From Phocoena phocoena (Eukaryota > Chordata > Mammalia > Artiodactyla > Phocoenidae): 64,000 nucleotides of DNA. Position numbers and translations under genes: made by a program. The notes under the pieces are model-generated. The model had not been told where the DNA came from. It worked only from the letters and a program-made list of their open reading frames with translations, and ran no database searches. The DNA is taken from positions 87,850,296-87,914,295 of the forward strand of contig NC_089221.1 of NCBI RefSeq assembly GCF_963924675.1. The letters run 5' to 3'. This document shows, piece by piece, positions 1 to 11,438 of this stretch. The number at the start of each line of letters is the position of its first letter. Position 1 is the stretch's first letter.

Positions 1-312
1 GTGAGTAGCATATTTGTAAAGACTAAACAGAATAAATACATGCTGACTTAAAGATTATGATATTCAGTAGAATTAGATAAACATTAACATCAAGTTTATA
101 GTCACAGTTGTATTTTTGGATGACTCTTTGAGCTGTTGCTAATTCGGAGGAGCATATATTTTGAAAGAGTGAATGGAAACAGAAGGTTGATGACATAAAC
201 TATAAATTTGAATCCATACTTAAATAAGTTGTACCACATTCTCCTCCTAAATCAAACATTTGAGTGATGATGAACCTGATCCCAACAAATAGGCAGCAAA
301 GTGAGGTGCAAA
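1..312. other. Unassigned single-copy DNA
   Basis: No repeat family or coding exon is recognised. The first six bases, gtgagt, match a splice-donor consensus, but no exon can be seen because the window starts there, so this cannot be used as evidence of a gene. Confidence 0.4.
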
Positions 313-418
313 GAGTCTGAGTCAGACTAAACTCTCATCCTGCCTCTGCCAGTATCTAGCTGTATGACCTTGAACAAGAACCTTAGTGTTTGGGGAATTC
401 TGTTTCCTTAGCGTAAAA
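313..418 (+). repeat. MIR SINE fragment
   Basis: The core phrase of MIR is readable: a 'cctgcctctgccagtatctagctg' -like stretch followed by 'tgtatgaccttgaacaag' and a degraded 'ctgtttcctta'. This is the central part of the tRNA-derived mammal-wide SINE in sense orientation. Old and diverged, with both ends lost. Confidence 0.65.
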
Positions 419-877
419 CCACACTTACAGGACAAGACAGTCTCTTCAGTCATTCCAGCTCTGTCCTTCAAACATCAGCAGCTTTGTAAGGTCTTAAGAG
501 AAAAGAACCAGGCAGCAGCCATTCTGTTGCCCTTCTCACCTGGTTATTCATGTGTTATTATAAAGCTCATATGAGGCAAGATTTATCAGAATCTTTGGAA
601 ATGTAGAGAGTATTAAAGCATGCAAAATAATGAGAGATGAAGGTAGAGGTGATATTCCATAGCTCATCATCTCTAACCCATTAGCTTTAAGTCTTTGTAT
701 CTTTCCCCTTCTAATCTGAGTCCTTTTTCTCTATCTTATTTATCTTTCATTTAGTGACCCACACTCAGAGTCACAACCTCAACCCAAAGGAGGGCACCTT
801 TTTAGCATTATAAAATTTCTCAAGAGACAGCACAGGATATTTGTGATTTCTCAACCTGTTGCTTGAGAAAATATACT
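419..877. other. Unassigned single-copy DNA
   Basis: AT-rich sequence with no recognised repeat and no convincing exon. Short open frames here use non-ATG starts and resemble no known family. Confidence 0.4.
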
Positions 878-1030
878 TAATCAATATTTAACAAACATTC
901 TTTGAGTACTCAGGGACTTAATGCAGTATAAAAACAGACAGTAGAGCCTACAGTCTAGTGGGGAGAGACATATAAGAAAATAGTCACACACACAAAAGTA
1001 AAATACAAATGGTAAAGAGACACAGTGAAT
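878..1030 (-). repeat. L2 LINE 3'-end fragment
   Basis: Reading the minus strand, the sequence follows the end of L2. The recognisable parts on the plus strand are 'caatatttaacaaacattc', 'tttgagtactcaggg', 'cctacagtctagtgggga' and 'gagacatataagaaaatag'. Diverged, about 150 bp long, 5' part absent. Confidence 0.55.
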
Positions 1031-1086
1031 TTAGTAACTTTTAAGTGGATATGTATTTAATTAATCACAACAACTCCTACACGTAC

Positions 1087-1298
1087 TTTTTTTTTTTTTT
1101 TTTTTTGCGGTACGCGGGCCTCTCACTGTTGTGGCCTCTCCCATTGCGGAGCACAGGCTCCGGACGCGCAGGCTTAGCAGCCATGACTCACGGGCCCAGC
1201 CGTTCCACGGCATGTGGGATCCTCCCGGACCGGGGCACAAAGCAGTGTTCCCTGCATCAGCAGGCGGACTCTCAACCACTGCGCCACCAGGGAAGCCC
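1087..1298 (-). mobile_element. CHR-2-type tRNA-derived SINE
   Basis: Near full-length cetacean SINE on the minus strand. It starts on the plus strand with a 20-base T-run (the A tail), runs through the reversed body with 'gtggcctctcccattgcgga', and ends with the reversed head 'ctgcgccaccagggaagccc'. Flanking sequences cctacacgtactttt and cctacatgcactttt form a target-site duplication matching at 13 of 15 bases, supporting retrotransposition by LINE machinery. Open frames overlapping it are artefacts of the SINE body. Confidence 0.95.
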
Positions 1299-1313
1299 CT
1301 ACATGCACTTTTA

Positions 1314-2384
1314 AAATAGTAACATTTATATGTACAAGCATATCATTTATTCAGACTACATTTGTATATTATTGCAGTCCCCTTACAATAAAACTTCTGC
1401 CTCAGGTTAGGAATCTCGACGTTGTCTGCCAATTGTGTCCCTAGCTAGAATTAGGTGGTTGAGGACAAAAATCTTGCTTATGAATTAAATGTTTGCCAAA
1501 TAAACATATTGAGATAAATAACTTCTTGCTGCTACCTCAGACAAACCCCAAATTTATTTCTCACTTCTGTTATCTTTACAATGCTGAGTGCTAACCAGAG
1601 GCAGGATAGAATGAGGGTGAAAATTTGTTTTCCAGAGGTCAAACTAACAGAATCTCCACCATCTTGTAGCTGTACTTTCTGGGTCACATATCCTCTAATG
1701 TTGCCAGGTTAAGGGATGCGGGTTTGGAGGAAGTATTCCAGATTTACCTCAGCCTGGAACTGTATCACCATGTGATGTAATTTTTCCATGGCATCTGTCT
1801 TTCCAACAACACTGGCCTGTATTTCTAGAGTCCAACATGGTGCCCACTCGATAATTCTTACTGAATGAACCAGTGGAATGTGAAAAAGCATGTTCTTTGC
1901 AATTCAGCATTACAAAGGGATTTTCAGTCCTTTCTACCATTACACAACAGACTCCATAGCACTGGCAAGAAAAACATTTGGTATAGCTACCACCTAGATA
2001 CATTGTAAACATGACTCTCGGAAACTTACATCAGTCATCTGCGAAGTGTCCCCATGACTATGGGAATGGTAGATGACTGGTGGCTGTCCAGTGGCTGCTG
2101 CCTCATCAGTCCATCATCGGACTGAGCCTCTCTAATAGAATTCAGTCCTGTTCTTGGCTATTTGAAGGAATAAGAGAGGCCTGCTATTTCTCACCAGCAC
2201 TGAGTCTATCTCCTGCCAGTTTCAAAGGAAGAATAACAGAAAGTTTACAAAGTAAAATATGAACACAGACTCCAAACACACACAAAAAAGAAGGAAATAT
2301 TAATTTATGCAAAGTAAATACTTGCGTTACTGGTCAAAATTCTGGAGTTTGGGAATAAAACTGCCTTATATTTCCAAAGGTCTG
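1314..2384. other. Unassigned DNA
   Basis: About 1 kb without a clear repeat. Around 1830-1880 the phrase 'gtgcccactcgataattc' followed by 'ttactgaatgaacc' may be a very old L2 3' end. No exon with splice sites and family similarity was found. Confidence 0.35.
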
Positions 2385-2590
2385 AGTTTTCAAAGCACTT
2401 TTGTAATAATGATCATTTGATCCTCAGAACAACACTGTGCCATGAAAGGGCAGGAGATTTTATCTGTATTTGAGAGCCTAGGAGAGTATCCATAGGGTTG
2501 GGCAGCCTGCCTGAAGTCACATGGCAATAAAGAGCTGGAACAAGGAAGAGCACCCAGACTCCTAAGGTGGGGCGACTGCTCGCTCAACAT
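2385..2590 (-). repeat. MIR SINE
   Basis: Antisense MIR. Recognisable on the plus strand are 'aaagcacttttgtaataatg', 'gatcctcagaacaacactg', 'cctgaagtcacatggcaa' and 'aagagctggaacaaggaa', which are the reversed 3', core and 5' parts in correct order. Strongly diverged. Confidence 0.7.
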
Positions 2591-3289
2591 CACATCGTGA
2601 TTCTTATCTGCAGATGGATGAAGATCCTTCTGACCCCATTTGTGGTTTGGGCACAGCCGCTTCCACTTTTACAATTACTGTCAAACCTGGCCATTGCCTC
2701 CTATACTTGCTATTTAAAATGACCACAGACAGCTAAATTGGAAGGGGAACAGTTAATAAAGAAACTGCTAAGAAACTATCTAGGTCTTTCTGTATTCCCT
2801 CCAGTGAAGTCAAGTGCAATTTCTGACAGAGCTCAGCTATCCAGTCCACTCCTTTCAAGCTATGATACCAAGCTACCTGTAAAATAAATAAACAAACAAC
2901 CTGATCACAGTTTTCAGGGATGATTCAGAATAATAATAATTATTATTATTAGAAATAATAATTTCCTTCTAAATCTAAATTTTCCAAAACTCTTATCCAC
3001 CATACAGCTGTTCTGAGAATGGCCTTAATTCCCAGTATTTTTTTCACAAACACTAAAAGTTAACCTGTCTCTTTCTGTACCAAAACATTTACATAGCATT
3101 TAAGAAATCTATAACAGCACAATAAATAGATGGCATTCTCCCTGTTCTTCCTAAAGTGACACTGTACATTATAGAACTAAAAAAACTTTGGGTTTTATTT
3201 CTCCAGTTCTTAGGAAAAGAACTTAAAATTTATAAATGGTTAACAGAAATTAATCACCTTTGGTTTGCATTTAAAGCAGGCTGTTTATG
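2591..3289. other. Unassigned DNA apart from the AAT palindrome
   Basis: No recognised transposon or exon. Contains the AAT palindrome listed separately. Confidence 0.35.
2930..2963. repeat. (AAT)n/(ATT)n palindromic microsatellite
   Basis: Tandem AAT units switch to ATT units at a centre of symmetry, so the 22-base core aataataataa/ttattattatt is a perfect palindrome that could extrude as a hairpin. It is followed by a shorter gaaataataatttc copy. Confidence 0.85.
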
Positions 3290-3365
3290 CGTATTAGTTA
3301 TGCACAGCATAGTACCATGCTTATATAGGTGTTCAATAAATATTTGGTGAATGATTGATGGATGA
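3290..3365 (+). repeat. L2 LINE 3' terminus
   Basis: The phrase 'cacagcatagtaccatgc', then 'ataggtgttcaataaatat' and 'ttggtgaatgattgatgg' follows the extreme 3' end of L2 in sense orientation. Only the last ~75 bp survive. Confidence 0.6.
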
Positions 3366-3439
3366 GTGATGCAATGTCCTGTGGGTACACACTGCATTGG
3401 CCTGCTATATAATTTTCGGTAAAAAATTAAAGAAGAAAA

Positions 3440-3640
3440 TTATAAAGCATAGAGTAGAGAATTAGGCCTTTGAAGAGAAAGATTCGAGTCATTAGTGCTA
3501 AATAATGAAAGAATTGAGGGCAAACTTCTTGACTCACCAGGCCTTTGGACTTCTCAACAATAGACTAAAAGTATGAGTAAAAAATTAGGTGGTCTCTAAG
3601 GTTACTTCTAGTGCTAGTATTTTGTAATTCTAGATTGAAA
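3440..3640 (+). repeat. MIR-family SINE (MIR3-like)
   Basis: A diverged element ending in 'ctctaaggttacttctag', 'tgctagtattttgtaattc', which resembles the 3' end of the MIR3-type SINE in sense orientation. The 5' half is poorly preserved, so subfamily and left boundary are uncertain. Confidence 0.45.
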
Positions 3641-4744
3641 AACTATCAGCCAGAGAAATATATCACTCTCACCAGAAAATAAATATGGAATGAAGGGTGA
3701 TCGCAGACAAAGGTCTTAGCTTTCTAAGTTTAAATGTGCTTGGTGGGTGGGAGGTGGGGGGGATTAAGAATTGTAAAGACAATAAGGACTTCCCAGAGTC
3801 TTACGACGATTGCTTTTAGCACATTATCATCTACTACAGAGCCCTATAAAAGAATTGTGCTGGAGACAGAAGTAGGCTCTGAGGAACAAGAAAGGGCACT
3901 GAGAAAGTCTAAAGTTTCTTCTCCTTTTTCTTTTTTTTTAATTCTTTAACAAAGTAGGTGAAGGAAAGGAAAAATGCATTATGAACTGTTTTGAAGTCCC
4001 AGAACCTGGGGAATGACTAACATAAGCCCCTAGGAGTACAAAAGAGAAGACTTCTAGAGAAAATGGAATTCATGGAAAGAGAACCCAACATAGGGCTCTT
4101 AATTTTTGAAGAAACTGGGAGCTCAAACAAGGGTTTCAGCTGGACACCCAAAGGGCTAGATCTGGGACCCAAATAAAAAAGGATTGTGCTCTGCCGAAGG
4201 CCACAAAAGAGCTGAAGAGGGTAGCTGAGCCTTGGAGGAGAGGATGGGAAAAATATCAACAGATTGCTAACAGGACCCCTAACCATGAGGGGAGCACCTT
4301 GAAGCTCAGAGAATAAGTACTGGCTGCCTGGAAGGAACTAAACTTTAACTGAGCACCAGGCAAGGGGACTTTTATCTATGATCCTGACAATCCAGAATTC
4401 TCTCCCACTGTCGTACTACACTGAAACAACCAGGCAACTATGTGCATGTGAGAATTCCGTAAACAGCATTACCGTAAGAGAACAGGAAGAATATGACTCC
4501 AAAATATCTTAAAAGGGGAAATTCTCTTCCTTCTTCCTCCTACCACAGCCCTTCCCCTTTCTTTGTTTCCTCAGGGATGGCAGAGAAAATTTAACTGGTA
4601 TACAGAGGCACTCAGGCCAGCCAAGGAACTCCTTGACTCTGTCTTGGGGCTGGGTGTCATACCAGCACATGAAGTTGCCCATGGAGAAAACCATAGATTC
4701 CACCTGAACACCCACAGTGCACCCATTAGATGTAAGGCTAGGTT
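3641..4744. other. Unassigned DNA
   Basis: No repeat recognised. Overlapping open frames occur on both strands around 4509-4849, but they are mutually antisense, lack family similarity and carry no splice context, so they are treated as chance. Confidence 0.35.
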
Positions 4745-4860
4745 TTTCAGGGGATAAAAAGATGAGCAAGATATTATAATTACTTCCAGTCCAGTGGGGG
4801 AAATAAAACAATGAATAACCAAGACAAAGTAGAGTAAATGATATGCCATATGTGAAGTTG
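4745..4860 (-). repeat. Possible L2 fragment
   Basis: The string 'ccagtccagtgggggaaat' followed by 'aaaacaatgaataacc' resembles the antisense 3' region of L2. Short and diverged. It abuts an L2 of the opposite orientation. Confidence 0.4.
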
Positions 4861-4904
4861 AAACAAAGGTCTAGTGCAGGAAGTCACTTCCTGGGTAACT
4901 GGAA

Positions 4905-5605
4905 GGACAGTCTGTTTCTCTCCATTCTCTGCCACCACCCTCTTCTAAGCTGTACTCTTCTCTTCTCTTGCCTGGAAATCCTAAAGACTCCCTCTTTTGT
5001 TTCTACTGCTTCCTGTCAGTTCTCTTCTCAGGGGGTCAGAGTGACCTTTTTAAAATCAAGTCTCAAGCCACTCCACTCTTTTCAAACTCTCTAATTGTAT
5101 TTAGCATATAGTTCAAGGTTCTTAACTTGGTTTACAAGCCTTCACCAACGTGACCTATACCTCTCCAGCCTCATCTTGAGCCCCTCTTTTTAGTGTGGTC
5201 TCTCTCAGCCTTGCTGGTCTGTATTCATTTCTTCTTGTATACCTTGTTCCCATCTGTCTTACTTAAGGCATTTACATTTGCCATTTCCTCTATCTGAAAT
5301 GTTCACCTCTCTCTTGCTCCTTGCTTAGTTAATTCCTGCACCATCTCCTTCATCTCTCTCCATATCCCTCTCTTGATATATCCCCCTTCTCTGCTCCCCC
5401 GGGGTTAATACGTGCTCTTCCTTCATAGCACTTGTGATGGTTGATAAATGCATGTTTATTTGTGGAATTGTCATTGATAGCTGATACCCCCATACACTAT
5501 AAGCTCCATGAGGCCAGAAACTATGTCTCTGTTCTCACCATTGTATCCACAGCACCTAGCTCAGGGCAGGTATAAAGCAGCCACTCATTAGCTACTTCTT
5601 AAATG
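4905..5605 (+). repeat. L2 LINE, 3' portion
   Basis: About 700 bp of sense L2 3' region. In order are 'gagtgacctttttaaaatca', 'tacaagccttcaccaacgtg', 'gccatttcctctatctgaaa', 'tcatagcacttgtgatgg' and the terminal block 'ataagctccatgaggcca', 'cagcacctagctcagg'. One of the best preserved L2 copies here. Non-coding relic. Confidence 0.85.
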
Positions 5606-5611
5606 AATTAT

Positions 5612-5770
5612 AGACATTAGAGATCAATCATCCAGCCCTTTTTCAGAAGAGGGAACTGAGGCTCACAAAGGCAAACAGACTTATTCAAAGTCTCAAGTTT
5701 CTGAACCAGAAAAAGTAATCTTGTCTCCAGACTCGTAATCCATAGTTCTTACCCAGTTCCACCACGTGAC
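5612..5770 (-). repeat. MIR SINE
   Basis: Antisense MIR core: 'tcagaagagggaactgaggc', 'tcacaaaggcaaacagac', then a degraded 'gtctcaagtttctgaacca' and 'agttcttacccagttccacc'. Order and spacing fit MIR. Confidence 0.65.
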
Positions 5771-6971
5771 CCTGAAGCTTGTTCAAGGGCCAAGTCACAA
5801 GCCTCCAAGTTTATTGCTGGGACAAAAGGTTTTTGAGAAGAGAGACAAAAGGAATTATTCATTGAGTCCTATGAGCAGTTGAACATAAGTGAGAAATTGA
5901 GAAATGAAAGACTGACACTGGAAAGAAAAATTGATGAGTACGTGGTGTAGTTAATGTATTGACACACAGATGAGAGATTGATCTGATTGACTAGCATGAG
6001 CTGTGCACCCCTACAGACACAGAGCATGAGGCTCCACAAAGATGGTACATATCCCTGGCCAGCACCTAATTAAGAGAAAGAATTTTCCGGGGAACAAGTG
6101 GGTATACTGGGAAGTACAAGAGAGTCAAATTTTGTTCAGTTTATTTTGAATCCTGAATTCTTCTTGCAGGATGGGGGAGCGGCAGCAGAGGGATAAAGGT
6201 GTGAGGTGGAAGATAGGTAATATACTGATGTTTTTATATTTGAGGAATTGTATTTAATAAATAATGAGGATGCTGGTGAATTTTTTTTTAAATGCCTCTA
6301 AAAGAATGGAAGAATTGGGAGCCAAAGAAATAGCTCTGTCTGATGAAGTGATGGGAGCTTGAGATGAGAGAGGGACTCCGTGCTGGCACCACACTCTTGT
6401 GTTCAACCAGATCACCTCTTGGCCATAATCCTTCCTTTCAACCAGTGCCAGTCACAAGGAGGAGTTGTGAATCTGGGGCCAAGGCTGAAGCACACGGTTG
6501 ATGAGCCACAAAGGGCAGGGCCGCCTCAGCCTAGGCAGAGAAGGCAAGTGCTCTTTTATATTTCTGCTGAAAGAAGCATAGTGTTTTAACTCAAAACTTG
6601 AGGGTTATTAGTTTCCTGACCAAAAGAGAGAGAGAGTCTCAAATGTGGGGTTCTGCATAGCAGGGCTGCTTTTGAACTCCTCATCCCTCAACATCTGCAG
6701 CCGTTTCCATTCTTGAAGCGTTGCCAACTTCTGCGTTAAGGACTGATATCTGCACGGACACGTGGGTTCTGGCAGCCCTTGTGCAGTGCAGCAGGCTCGG
6801 GCAGGCAGTGGCAGCAAGGAGAGGGGCAAGGGATTCTTTGTGCATGGCTCTAACTCTCCACTCATAGAACAGCTTCAGATTGCATAAATGTAGCATGCAG
6901 GCTATAAGTGCAGTGAGCCTCTTGTAAAAATGTCTCCAGACTTACAGAAGTGTAATGAAATACCAAGTATC
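5771..6971. other. Unassigned DNA, possibly including a retrocopy tail
   Basis: No standard repeat recognised. The segment before the 29-base A-run at 6972 contains 'aatgaaataccaagtatc' immediately upstream, so part of it could be a processed transcript 3' end. Antisense frames at 6608-6896 have no recognisable family. Confidence 0.3.

Positions 6972-7000
<29 letters not shown>
6972..7000 (+). repeat. Poly(A) run of 29
   Basis: Uninterrupted run of 29 A. It is not attached to a recognisable SINE or L1. A possible variant polyadenylation hexamer (aatgaa) lies about 15 bases upstream, and ccacaaa follows the run and also occurs at 6507-6513, a weak candidate target-site duplication. Confidence 0.8.
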
Positions 7001-7002
<2 letters not shown>

Positions 7003-7097
7003 ACAAAATGGTCTCAGGGTACTCTGGGTAACATTATTTTCTGATTTTAGAACAGTAATAATACATTTTTAAATTACTGTTTAAACAGAAAAGAATC

Positions 7098-7322
7098 AGA
7101 CTGGCATAGTGGAAAGAGTACAGACCAGACTTACACCTACTTTTGAATCCTGGCTGTTAAACCTCTCTAAGGCTCAGTTTTCCTACTTTTCCTACTGTAA
7201 AAGGAGAATCACAACACTCTCTTTGGAGCTTTGGGGGAGGATTGGAGATAATATCTGAGAGCACATATGCAGAGCCTGGAATGTAACAGGCGTTCATTCA
7301 TTAAATGGCAGCTACCTTTACA
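7098..7322 (+). repeat. MIR SINE, nearly complete
   Basis: Sense MIR from the tRNA-like head ('ggcatagtggaaagagtac') through 'ttgaatcctggctgttaaa', 'cctctctaaggctcagttt', 'gaggattggagataatatc' to the 3' end 'agcctggaatgtaacagg', 'cgttcattcattaaatgg'. Around 225 bp, close to full length for this family. Confidence 0.85.
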
Positions 7323-7329
7323 TGGAACT

Positions 7330-8094
7330 ATGGGGGAAAAAAGGCAATATTTTTCTTTGTCAGTGTTTTTAATACTCATTAATGAGACTGTAAAACTTCA
7401 GTTTAGAAAAGTCATCTCAGAACAGGTATACTGAATTAGTCACTGACAAGTCATTTTTCATTCTGGCTACAGATTCCAATTATCAGCTGTTTCCCCAATA
7501 TCCCTTCATTCAGACAGGGGCAGTGAGGAGAGGTTCTATATGCTTAAAAATGTAGAAGGTTGTCTATGGTGTGATTTTTGTCACAGCAAACTTAAGGACT
7601 CCTTAAAGTTCTTGCATCACCCACCTGGACTTTGCCTTGCTCACCTGCTTATGCTTACAGTTGCTTAAAAGTCTACCTTAGAAGAGGATTGTATTTAGTT
7701 TAAGCCTATTTAAGTACAAACACTTACATATTATTAGCTATCACTTTTCTGAAGAGGAGTCCCCAAAACAGCATCTCCCTGCTAAGTGCCAGCCACCCAG
7801 CTTCAGTTTCCCAAAAGACTTTTGTTCCAGCTCACTCTAGATTTTTAGCCTTGAGCAAATGATGGAAAATTACAGAGTACTTAGAGAAACTAAGTACTTA
7901 GTTTAGCACTATAGTGTAGACTATATAGTTCCACGGATAGTCTACACATTGCACTGTGTTTTTATTAAAGAATTGCAGGTCCTTTACACCAGTCACAGAT
8001 TTACTCATTTTTCATGAACACAGGGTGATCATCCCTCCTTATAACTCATCCCTCCTTATAACTCTCCCCATGGTCCTCCAATTTAGAATGCCTT
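7330..8094. other. Unassigned DNA with clustered palindromes
   Basis: No transposon recognised. Holds the 18-bp palindrome and 10-bp hairpin listed at 7887-7947. Confidence 0.4.
7887..7947. repeat. Palindrome cluster
   Basis: Three symmetric elements in 61 bp: aaactaagtacttagttt (7887-7904, perfect 18-bp palindrome), cactatagtg (perfect 10-bp palindrome), and a hairpin with 10-bp perfect arms gtgtagacta (7914-7923) and tagtctacac (7938-7947) around a 14-base loop. No known element was recognised. Confidence 0.75.
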
Positions 8095-8095
8095 T

Positions 8096-8153
8096 TTCCC
8101 ACAGCTTTACTGAGATATAATTGACAAATAAAATTGTATATATTTAAAAGGTA
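8096..8153 (+). repeat. Old L1-type fragment, left part
   Basis: The phrase 'acagctttactgagatataa', 'ttgacaaataaaattgtat' is the start of a common ancient LINE-1-derived sequence. The same unit resumes at 15820 ('gtacaacgtgatgatttga'), so it was split by the LINE-1 at 8154-15811. Its last bases, aaaaggta, match aaatggta at 15812-15819, the presumed target-site duplication. Confidence 0.75.
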
Positions 8154-10325
8154 TGAAGGAGACCTTCAAGATAGTGGAGGAGTAAGACATAGAGATCACC
8201 TTCCTCCCCACAAATACATCAGAAATACACCTACATGTGGGACAACTCCTACAGAACACCTACTGAATGCTGGTAGAAGACCTCAGACCTCCCAAAAGGC
8301 AAGAAAATCCCCACGTACCTGGGTAGGACAAAAGAAAAAAGGAAAAACAGAGACAAAATAATAGGGATGGGACCTGCACCTCTGGGAGGGAGCTGGGAAG
8401 GAGGAAAAGTTTCCACACACTAGGAAGTCCCTTCACTGGTGGAGCCGGGGGTGGGGGAGTGGCTGGGGGGAAGCTTCAGAGCCACAGAAGAGAGCACAGC
8501 AGCAGGGGTGCAGAGGCAAGGTGGAGAGATTCCCACACAGTGGATTGGTGCCGACCAGCACTCACCAGCCTGATAGGCTTGTCTGCTCACCCGCTGGGGC
8601 GGGTGGGGGCTGGGAGCTGAGACTTGGGCATTGGAGGTCAGATCCCAGGGAGAGGACTGGGGTTGGCTACATGAACACAGCTAGTTCGCCACAGCTAGCC
8701 AGAAGGGAGTCCGGGAAAAAGTCTGGAACTGCCTAAGAGACAAGAGACCATTATTTTGGGGTGCACGAGGAGAGGGAATTCAGAGCACCACCTAAATGGG
8801 CTCCAGAGACGGGCGCGAGCCGCGGCTATCAGCGTGGACCCCAGAGACAGGCATGAGATTCTAAGACTGCTGCTGTAGCCACCAAGAAGCCTGTGTGCAA
8901 ACACAGGTCACTATCCACACCTCCCCTCCCTGGAGTCTGTGCAGCCTGCCACTGCCAGGGTCCCAGGATCCAGGGACAACTTCCCCAGGAGAACACACAG
9001 CATGCCTCAGGCTGGTGCAATGTCACACCGGTCTCTGCCGCTGCAGGCTCGCCCCGCATTCCGTACCCCTCCCCATCCCGGCCTGAGTGAGCCAGAGCCC
9101 CCTAATCAGCTGCTACTTTAACCCCGTCCTATCTGAGCAAAGAACTGATGCCCTCAGGTGACCTACATGCAGAGGCGGGGCCAAATCCAAAGCTGAAACC
9201 CAGGAGCTGTGGGAACAAAGAAGAGAAAGGGAAATCTCTCCCAGCAGCCTCAGGAGCAGTGGATTAAATCTCCACAGTCAACTTGATGTACCCTGCATCT
9301 GTGGAATACCTGAATAGACAACAAATCATCCCAAAATTGAGGCAGAGGCGGTGGACTTTGGGAGCAACTGTAGACTTGGAGTTTGCTTTCTGCATCTATT
9401 TGTTTCTGGTTTTGTGTTTATCTTAGTTTAGTATTCAGAGTTTATTATCATTAGTAGATTTGTTTCTTGATTTGGTTACTCTCTTCCTTTTTTTTTATAT
9501 ACAGATTTTTTTTACCTTTTTCTCTTTTTGTGATTGTGTATGCTCCTTTGTATGATTTTGTCTGTATACCTTTCTTTTACCATTTATCCTAGGGTTCTGT
9601 CTGTTTTTTGTTTTGTTTTTTTAGTATACTTTCTAGCACTTGTTATCATTGTGGATTTGTTTTTTGGTTTGGTTGCTCTCTTCTTTCTTTCTTTTTTTCC
9701 TCTTTTTTATTTTAATTTTTTTATTTTTAATACGTCTTTTATTTTAATAATGTTATTTTATTTTTTCTTTCTTTCTTTCTTTCTCCCTTTTGTTCTGAGC
9801 CATGTGGCTGCCAGGGTCTTGGTGCTCTGGCCGGGTGTTAGGCCTGTGCCTCTGAGGTGGGAGAGCTGAGTTCAGAACGTTGGTCCACCGGCGACCTCCT
9901 GGCTCCACATAATATCAGACAGTAAAAGCTCTCACAGAGATCTCCATCTCAGTGCTAAGACCCAGCTCCACTCAACAGCCAGCAAGCTACAGTGCTGGAC
10001 ACCCTATGCCAAACAACCAGCAAGAAAGGAGCACAACCCCACCCATTAGCAGAGAGGCTGGCTAAAATCATAATAAGGTCACAGACACCCCAAAACACAA
10101 TACCGAATGTGGTCCTGCCCACCAGAAAGAAAAGATCCAGCCTCATCCACCAGAACACAGGCACCAGTCCCCTCCACCAGGAAGCCTACACAACCCACTG
10201 AACGAGTCTTAGCCACTGGGGGCAGACACCAAAAACAACAGAAACTATGGACCTGCAGCCTCCAAAAAGGAGACCCCAAACACAGTAAGGTAAGCAAAAT
10301 TAAAAGACAGAGAAACACACAGCAG
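8154..10325 (+). promoter_or_regulatory. LINE-1 5'UTR
   Basis: About 2.2 kb before ORF1. The first ~1 kb is GC-rich with many CpG sites partly decayed to TG/CA. Then 9380-9790 is strikingly T-rich (TTTC and TTTA runs), and the remainder is A/C-rich. By family analogy this holds the internal RNA polymerase II promoter; no individual site can be proven. Open frames within it are not genes. Confidence 0.75.
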
Positions 10326-11380
10326 ATGAAGGAGTAAGGTAAAAACCCACCAGACCAAACAAATGAAGAGGAAATAGGAAGTCTACCTGAAAAAGAATTC
10401 AGAGTAGTGATAGTAAAGATGATCCAAAATCTTGGAAATAGGGCTTCCCTGGTGGCACAGTGGTTGAGAGTCTGCCTGCCGATGCAGGGGACATGGGTTC
10501 GTGCCCCGGTCCGGGAAAATCCCACATGCTGTGGAGCGGCTGGGCCCATGAGCCATGGCCGCTGAGCCTGTGTGTCTGGAGCCTGTGCTCCGCAACGGGA
10601 GAGGCCACAACAGCGAGAGGCTTGGAAATAGAACGGAGAAAATACAAGAAATGTTTAACAAGGACCTAGAAGAACTAAAGAGCAAACAAACAGTGATGAA
10701 CAACACAATAAATGAAATTAAACATTCTCTAGGAGGAATCAATAGCAGAATAACTGAGGCAGAAGAAAACATAAATTACCTGGAAGATAAAATAGTGGCA
10801 ATAACTACCACAGAGCACAATAAAGAAAAAAGAATGAAAAGAATTGAGGACAGTCTCAGAGACCTCTGGGTCAATATTAAACGCACCAACATTTGAATTA
10901 TAGGGGTCCCAGAAGAAGAGAAAAAGAAAGAGACTCAGAAAATAATTGAAGAGATTATAGTTGAAAACTTCCCTAATATGAGAAAGGAAATAGTTAATCA
11001 AGTCCAGGAAGCACTGAGAGTCCCATACAGGATAAATCCAAGGAGAAACACACCAAGACACATATTAATCAAACTATCAAAAATTAAATACAAAGAAAAA
11101 ATATTAAAAGCAGCAAGGGAAAAAATAACAAATAACATACAAGGGAATCCCAATAAGGTTAACAGCTGATCTTTCAGCAGAAACCCTGCAAACGAGAAGG
11201 GAGTGGCAGGACATATTTAAAGTGATGAAAGGGAAAAACCTACAACCAAGATTACTCTACACAGCAAGGATCTCATTCAGATTCGACGGAGAAATTAAAA
11301 CCTTTACAGACAAGCAAAAGCTAAGAGAATTCAGCATCACCAAACCACCTTTACAACAAATGCTAAAGGAACTTCTCTAG
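10326..11380 (+). pseudogene. LINE-1 ORF1 relic (RNA-binding protein)
   Basis: The start is set at the ATG at 10326 because the frame from there runs into the coiled-coil segment (NLGN...). A TAA at 10335-10337 stops it at codon 4. A CHR-2 SINE (10441-10620) plus a 10-bp duplication then splits it. The frame resumes at 10621 (EKIQEMFNKDLEELKSK, the heptad-rich coiled coil) and meets a TGA at 10894. It continues with the RRM and C-terminal part (VPYRINPRRNTPRHILIKLS) and shifts frame near 11150. The original stop is TAG 11378-11380. Ungapped length is about 288 codons, normal for the family. Confidence 0.9.
10441..10620 (+). mobile_element. CHR-2-type SINE inside LINE-1 ORF1
   Basis: Sense CHR-2 starting gggcttccctggtggcacag and ending at agcgagagg without an A tail. 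A perfect 10-bp duplication, cttggaaata, lies at 10431-10440 and 10621-10630. The last ~15 bp of the consensus body and the tail are missing. The insertion is later than the host L1. Confidence 0.96.
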
Positions 11381-11438
11381 GCAGGAAACACAAGAGAGGG
11401 AAAAGACCTACAGTAACAAACCCAAAACAATTAAGAAA

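Noticed and set aside
1..6. gtgagt at the very first bases, a perfect splice-donor consensus
   Set aside because: No upstream sequence is available to show an exon, and this hexamer is common by chance.
9534..9869. 111-codon hydrophobic frame resembling a membrane protein
   Set aside because: It is the T-rich block of the LINE-1 5'UTR, where runs of T encode Phe/Leu by composition.
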